A DNA stretch of 64,000 bases, from positions 3,100,001 through 3,164,000 of the forward strand of contig NZ_LR026975.1 of the NCBI RefSeq assembly GCF_900603025.1. The letters are read 5' to 3'. The first letter of the stretch is position 1; the number at the start of each line of letters is the position of its first letter. The DNA is from Mycolicibacterium hassiacum DSM 44199. Its GTDB lineage: Bacteria; Actinomycetota; Actinomycetes; Mycobacteriales; Mycobacteriaceae. The translations under genes and the position numbers were made by a program. The notes beneath the pieces are model-generated. The model worked only from the letters and a program-made list of their open reading frames with translations. It was not told where the DNA came from and made no database searches. Positions 60,341 through 64,000 of this stretch are shown here, one piece after another.

Positions 60341-61600
60341 TCAGCCGGCCCGCCCGCCGATGACACCCCCTTCCCGCAGTGCGGCCATCTCTGCGGCGGA
60401 CAGGCCGATCTCGCCGAGGATCTCCTCGGTCTGCTCGCCCAGAGCCGGTGCGTGACGGCGTATTTCGGTTGACCGCTGTCCGTCGACCAAGGCCGGCAAT
60501 GTCACGTGGGTGAACTCGCCGGCCACCGGGTGCACGGCATCGACGAATGCCCCGCGGGCGGTGAACTGTGGGTCGGAACGCAGCTGTTCCTGCTGTACCG
60601 CCGGGCCGATCGCCAGATCGTGTTCGGCGGCCAACCGGGTCCACTCCGCCTGGGTCCGCGTCTCGATGATCTTCTGAATCTCGCGGCGCAGCTTCTGCTC
60701 GGGGTCGTCGGTGACAGCGAAATCAACCGGTGCGGAGCCGGATTCACCGATGAGGTCCTCCCGCCCGACGAGCCTGCAGAAGTTCCTCCAGAACGCCGGT
60801 TCGATGCAGCAGAACAACACGTACTTGTCGTCGGCCGTGCGGTAGAACTGGTACTTCGCGCTGGTCGTTCCGTTCGGATCCACCGGCGCCGGAAGCGAAC
60901 TCCGGTCGGTCACCCGCTCGTCGTTGAGCAGGTAGGTGGCGGCGATCCACGCCGAGGACACCACGGCCTCCGAGGCGGAGACGTCGATGTAGCAGCCCTT
61001 CCCGGTGCGCTGGCGCTGCACCAGCGCGGCCGCGACGTGCAGTGCGGCGTACACCGCGCCCGCGGCGGTGCCCTCACCGCCGGAGGCTATCCCGTTGAAC
61101 GGCTGGGGTCCTCGGTACGGCCGGACCAGACCGTCGTCGCCCATCTCGACCGGCGTGGCGCCGGCCGCGGCGTTCATCATCTGCCCATGGGTGGGGATCG
61201 TCGCGTACGGCCCGCTGGCGCCGTAGCCGGTGTACTGGCAGTAGACGATCTCCGGGCGGCGGGCCCGCTGCTGCTCGTAGCCGACCCCCAGTTTGGCCAT
61301 CGCATCTGCGGCGTTGCCGTCGACGAACACGTCGGCGGTGGCCAGCAGCTTCCAGAACACCTCCCGCCCCTGCTCCTTGCGCAGGTCCAGGGCGACGCTG
61401 CGCTTGTTCTTGTTGATCTGCAGGTGTGCGGGGCTGTAGTGCGGCGCGACCTGGCCGAGCATGTCACGCAGGTAGTCGCCCCGGAACGGGCTCTCGATCT
61501 TGATGACGTCCGCCCCCAGGTCGCCGAGTATCGCCCCCAGGGTGTCGCCGTTGAACAGTTGGGCGGATTCGAGGACCCTGATTCCGCTGAGCAATCCCAT
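60341..61600 (-). CDS. Family III CoA-transferase (CaiB/BaiF type)
   Basis: This 419-residue protein has LLSGIRVLESAQLFNGDTLGAILGDLGADVIKIESPFRGDYLRD, NKNKRSVALDLRKEQGREVFWKLL and the TGKGCYIDVSASEA segment of family III CoA-transferases, which move CoA between carboxylic acids. In the mcr product of this window the catalytic Asp is in AGDFGGG; the equivalent stretch here reads SGGEGTAAG, with no Asp, so the mechanism may differ. ATG at 61600 is the family N-terminus. It is cotranscribed with the MDMPI-like gene upstream and lies at the right of the catabolic island. Confidence 0.87.
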   Translation of the reverse strand: MGLLSGIRVLESAQLFNGDTLGAILGDLGADVIKIESPFRGDYLRDMLGQVAPHYSPAHLQINKNKRSVALDLRKEQGREVFWKLLATADVFVDGNAADAMAKLGVGYEQQRARRPEIVYCQYTGYGASGPYATIPTHGQMMNAAAGATPVEMGDDGLVRPYRGPQPFNGIASGGEGTAAGAVYAALHVAAALVQRQRTGKGCYIDVSASEAVVSSAWIAATYLLNDERVTDRSSLPAPVDPNGTTSAKYQFYRTADDKYVLFCCIEPAFWRNFCRLVGREDLIGESGSAPVDFAVTDDPEQKLRREIQKIIETRTQAEWTRLAAEHDLAIGPAVQQEQLRSDPQFTARGAFVDAVHPVAGEFTHVTLPALVDGQRSTEIRRHAPALGEQTEEILGEIGLSAAEMAALREGGVIGGRAG

Positions 61601-61628
61601 TCGGCGACATCCCTTCTCGCTGGTTGTT

Positions 61629-62399
61629 TCAGAGCACGAACTCGCGGTCACGCATGTGGGCCGGGATACGCGGATCGCGCTCGCGGACCTCCTGTTCGGG
61701 CAACGCGACTTCGGCGATCACCGGCAGGTACGGTGCGGGGTCGGTGCCCCAGTTCCACCGCCCGATCTCGGCGGCCGAGCGCCGCCCCGCCATCCCCCGG
61801 ACGAATTCGAAACGGTCCGCGACCAGGCAGGAGGTGGCGGGTCCGGAGCCGATGATCGTGCCCCACTGCTCGACGGTGACCCGCAGCGGCGGCAGACCCG
61901 CGGCCGCGACGCGGTCCGAGAACCTGCCCGCCAGCTCGTCGAGGGCGACCTTCACCGCGGCGTCGTCCCGGCACCCCGGGACGTCGAAGGTGGCACGCAG
62001 ATCGTGTTCGCACATCACCGCGTCGGTGATGAGCACCACCGCCGGCATCGAGTCGGACGCGACCAGTGCGCTCAGTTGATCGGCCGCGGAGGTCCATGCC
62101 GCGAGCAGGTCCGCCACCGCGGCTCCGCGCGGCGCGGCCCCCGTGCTCGGCGGGGTGATCGCCTCGCCGCGCAACGCATCCGGCGCCTCCGCGGCCTTGG
62201 TGGCGACCCCGATCAGGTGCCCCACCACGTCGCGGACCGTCGCGCCCGGCACGGTGGCCACCGCCGCATCACCACCGGCCGCGCCGTCCGTGTCGAGGGC
62301 GTGTTCGGTGACCAGCGAGGTGACCCGGGATCGGGTGGCGTCCCAGATGGCCGTCAGGTCTCGGTCTCCCGCCGGCGTGGTGTCGGAACGCAAACTCAC
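61629..62399 (-). CDS. Maleylpyruvate isomerase (MDMPI)/TIGR03083-like DinB-fold protein
   Basis: This 256-residue protein has the DinB-like four-helix pattern: VVGHLIGVATKAAEAPDALR and DAVMCEHDLRATFDVPG, which carry the His and Glu-His ligands of a metal site typical of mycothiol-dependent maleylpyruvate isomerase-like proteins. The C-terminal domain has VEQWGTIIGSGPATSCLVADRFEFVRGMAGRRSAAEI, also characteristic. In actinobacteria these proteins often use mycothiol. The start is GTG. It lies 28 bases upstream of the CoA-transferase gene and is divergent from an amidohydrolase gene. Confidence 0.86.
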   Translation of the reverse strand: MSLRSDTTPAGDRDLTAIWDATRSRVTSLVTEHALDTDGAAGGDAAVATVPGATVRDVVGHLIGVATKAAEAPDALRGEAITPPSTGAAPRGAAVADLLAAWTSAADQLSALVASDSMPAVVLITDAVMCEHDLRATFDVPGCRDDAAVKVALDELAGRFSDRVAAAGLPPLRVTVEQWGTIIGSGPATSCLVADRFEFVRGMAGRRSAAEIGRWNWGTDPAPYLPVIAEVALPEQEVRERDPRIPAHMRDREFVL

Positions 62400-62504
62400 C
62401 TCCCTGGAGTAGCAGGCCCCGCCACCGGGCCCGTTCGCGCTCCGAAGCGTAGGCAGTCGCCGAGCCGGGGTGAAGTGCGCGGCCGCTGCTGACGACGAAA
62501 ACTC

Positions 62505-62520
62505 GGTTCCGCACCGAACC
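62505..62520. promoter_or_regulatory. 16-bp palindrome upstream of the amidohydrolase gene
   Basis: GGTTC (62505-62509) and GAACC (62516-62520) are perfect arms with symmetric inner bases, giving GGTTC-n-G-nn-C-n-GAACC. It lies about 80 bases before the amidohydrolase start in a 200-base divergent region that holds no gene. Confidence 0.5.
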
Positions 62521-62600
62521 TATCCCGATCGGCGAATCCCGGTGCCACGATGGCCGCACGGGATCGCAGCTAGTTCCACGGGAAGGTCAGGTACGAAACC

Positions 62601-63752
62601 GTGTACAAGTTGTTCAGCGTCGATGACCACATCGTCGAACCGGCACACGTATGGACCGACCGGGTGCCGGCCAAGTTCAAGGACCGGGCCCCGCACGTCG
62701 TCGAGCAGGACGGCCGGCAGATGTGGGTGTGGGACGGCGGCATGGAGCTCACCATGGGGCTGAACGCGGTGGCCGGCAAACCGCGCGAGGAATGGGGCAT
62801 GGAGCCGGCCCGGTTCGAGGACATGATCCCGGGCTGCTATCAGCCGGAGGAACGCGCCAAGGACCTGTTGTCCAACGGCATCTTCGCCTCGGTGTCGTTC
62901 CCGACCCTGCCCGGATTCGGTGGCCGCAAGTTCGCGACGTTCAACGACAAGGAGCTCGCACTGGCCTGCGTGCGCGCCTGGAACGACTTCATGCTCGACG
63001 AGTGGTGCGCCGCAGCCCCGGAGGTCTTCGTCCCGATGCACATCGTGCCGGTGTGGGACGTCGAGCTGGCCGTCAAGGAGCATGAGCGCTGTGTGAACAA
63101 GGGCAGCAGGGCGATCTGCTTCATCGAGGATCCCCAGACCATCGGGCTGCCGAACTTCCACGGCGGCTACTGGGAGCCGCTGTTCGCCGCCGCGCAGGCC
63201 GACCAGACCCCGATCTGCATGCACATCGGCTCCGCCAGTGCCGCGGTCACCCTGGAAGGCCTCAACCCGATGACCGAGATCGCCGCCGCGTTCGCGATGG
63301 CCATGCGGTCGTCGGTGAACCTGATGGTCAGCCCGCTGCTGCGGAAGTACCCGGGCGCCAAGGTGGTCTGGTCCGAGGGCGGCATCGGCTGGATCCCCGC
63401 CGCGATCGAGCGGGCCGACCGGCAGTGGGAGCGCCACCAGTACTGGAGCCATGTCCCCTACGCCGAGATCAAGCCGTCCGAGGTGGCCCGGAAGAACATG
63501 TACTTCTGCATGATCGAGGAACCGGTCGGCCTGAAGTACCGGCACGATTTCACCGTCGACAACATCCTGTGGGAGTCCGACTATCCGCACGCCGACACCC
63601 CGTTCCCCAAGTCGCAGCAGGCGGCCAAGGAGGTCTTCGACGGGGTGCCGCAGGACGAGGTCGACAAGATCACCCACAAGAACGCCGAGCAGTTGTTCAA
63701 CTTCAAGATCTCGGAGCGGCTCGTCGCCGCCTACAGCGGCGCGCAGGCCTGA
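62601..63752 (+). CDS. Amidohydrolase family 2 (metal-dependent hydrolase)
   Basis: This 383-residue protein starts at GTG with YKLFSVDDHIVEPAHVW. Like the paralogue at 46548 it has Asp-x-His at the first metal site, GLNAVAGKPREEWGMEPARFEDMIPGC, SFPTLPGFGGRKF, ICMHIGSASAAVTLEG, EGGIGWIPAAIERAD and WESDYPHADTPFP. The two proteins are clearly paralogues (same length class and motif order), while 51048 is more distant. It is followed 8 bases later by an alpha/beta hydrolase gene, suggesting sequential hydrolytic steps. Confidence 0.89.
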   Translation: MYKLFSVDDHIVEPAHVWTDRVPAKFKDRAPHVVEQDGRQMWVWDGGMELTMGLNAVAGKPREEWGMEPARFEDMIPGCYQPEERAKDLLSNGIFASVSFPTLPGFGGRKFATFNDKELALACVRAWNDFMLDEWCAAAPEVFVPMHIVPVWDVELAVKEHERCVNKGSRAICFIEDPQTIGLPNFHGGYWEPLFAAAQADQTPICMHIGSASAAVTLEGLNPMTEIAAAFAMAMRSSVNLMVSPLLRKYPGAKVVWSEGGIGWIPAAIERADRQWERHQYWSHVPYAEIKPSEVARKNMYFCMIEEPVGLKYRHDFTVDNILWESDYPHADTPFPKSQQAAKEVFDGVPQDEVDKITHKNAEQLFNFKISERLVAAYSGAQA

Positions 63753-63760
63753 CCACCGGG

Positions 63761-64000
63761 ATGCGGCTGGTCTTCATTCACGGGGGTGTGCACACCGGAA
63801 GCTGCTGGGATGACACCGTTTCGGAGATCACCCGGCTGCGGCCGGAGGTGCACACCCTGGCCGTTGACCTTCCCGGTCGGCGTCGGGTGGATGGCGACCT
63901 GTCGACGCTGAGCATCGAGCAGTGCGTCGCTGCGGTCGTCCGGCAGATCGACGACAGCAGCCACATCTCGACCCGCGACGACCCGCTGATGCTGATCGGG
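63761..64000 (+). CDS. Alpha/beta hydrolase, 5' part (truncated by window edge)
   Basis: This is the first 80 codons of a hydrolase that runs off the window. LVFIHGGVHTGSCWDDTVSEITRLRPEVHTLAVDLPGR parallels LVLVHGGAHAGDCWDPTVAEVRRLSPRIPVLAVDLPGR of the protein at 35302, so it is a paralogue of the same esterase-like type. The nucleophile elbow lies beyond the edge. It is 8 bases downstream of the amidohydrolase stop and is probably cotranscribed. Confidence 0.85.
   Translation, partial: MRLVFIHGGVHTGSCWDDTVSEITRLRPEVHTLAVDLPGRRRVDGDLSTLSIEQCVAAVVRQIDDSSHISTRDDPLMLIG

Overview
This window is high-GC actinobacterial DNA that reads as a chromosomal segment of a mycobacterium, most likely a fast-growing or environmental Mycolicibacterium. 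The evidence is the gene content: an MCR-type alpha-methylacyl-CoA racemase, LppA-like and LpqH-like lipoproteins, an MmpL transporter, Mce-associated membrane proteins, a WS/DGAT acyltransferase, an MPT70-like fasciclin protein, CxxHxxC ferredoxins, and many beta-oxidation and TetR genes. GTG starts and 4-nt stop/start overlaps are very common. No tRNA, rRNA, CRISPR array, insertion sequence or phage gene was recognised. No stretch longer than 300 bases lacks a gene.

Layout. 0-2.3 kb: the edge of a [NiFe]-hydrogenase maturation cluster (3' part of hypD and two linked unknowns). 2.3-8 kb: a DUF1697 protein, a SAM methyltransferase, a divergent GntR regulator/sirtuin pair, and a large repeat-containing secreted protein. 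7.7-11.2 kb: an MmpL-TetR-methyltransferase operon whose methyltransferase carries an in-frame amber codon. 11.4-17.2 kb: a DoxX-like protein, a tiny acidic ORF with a strong terminator, an mcr/SDR/nitronate-monooxygenase operon facing an enoyl-CoA hydratase, and an MFS exporter. 17.3-23 kb: an LppA-type lipoprotein with a DUF1023 hydrolase, a CPBP protease with an NAD-binding protein, a gamma carbonic anhydrase and a fasciclin protein. 23-26.5 kb: a thiolase-crotonase-acyl-CoA dehydrogenase operon divergent from a FadR-type regulator. 27-33.5 kb: a DUF3556 membrane protein behind a KstR-like box, a DoxX protein, and a four-gene operon (two Mce-associated proteins, alpha/beta hydrolase, WS/DGAT).

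33.6-64 kb is an extended catabolic island. It holds acyl-CoA ligases, crotonases with unusual active sites, thiolase-fold proteins with DUF35/OB partners, a MaoC hydratase, SDRs, a P450, two single-cluster ferredoxins, three amidohydrolase-2 proteins, an LLM (F420-type) oxidoreductase, a family III CoA-transferase and five TetR regulators, one a tandem double-TetR fusion. Together these could activate a hydrophobic, probably alicyclic or steroid/terpenoid-like acid to a CoA ester, hydroxylate and oxidise it, open rings, and shorten side chains by hydratase/retro-aldol or thiolytic steps. The substrate cannot be read from sequence.

Two genes are broken by single-base lesions: the methyltransferase near 8.1 kb and an SDR near 58.35 kb. 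Several promoter regions carry clear palindromes that predict operators. The most informative are a KstR-type site at 29140-29153 and a shared TetR-like element at 40.8 and 45.8 kb.
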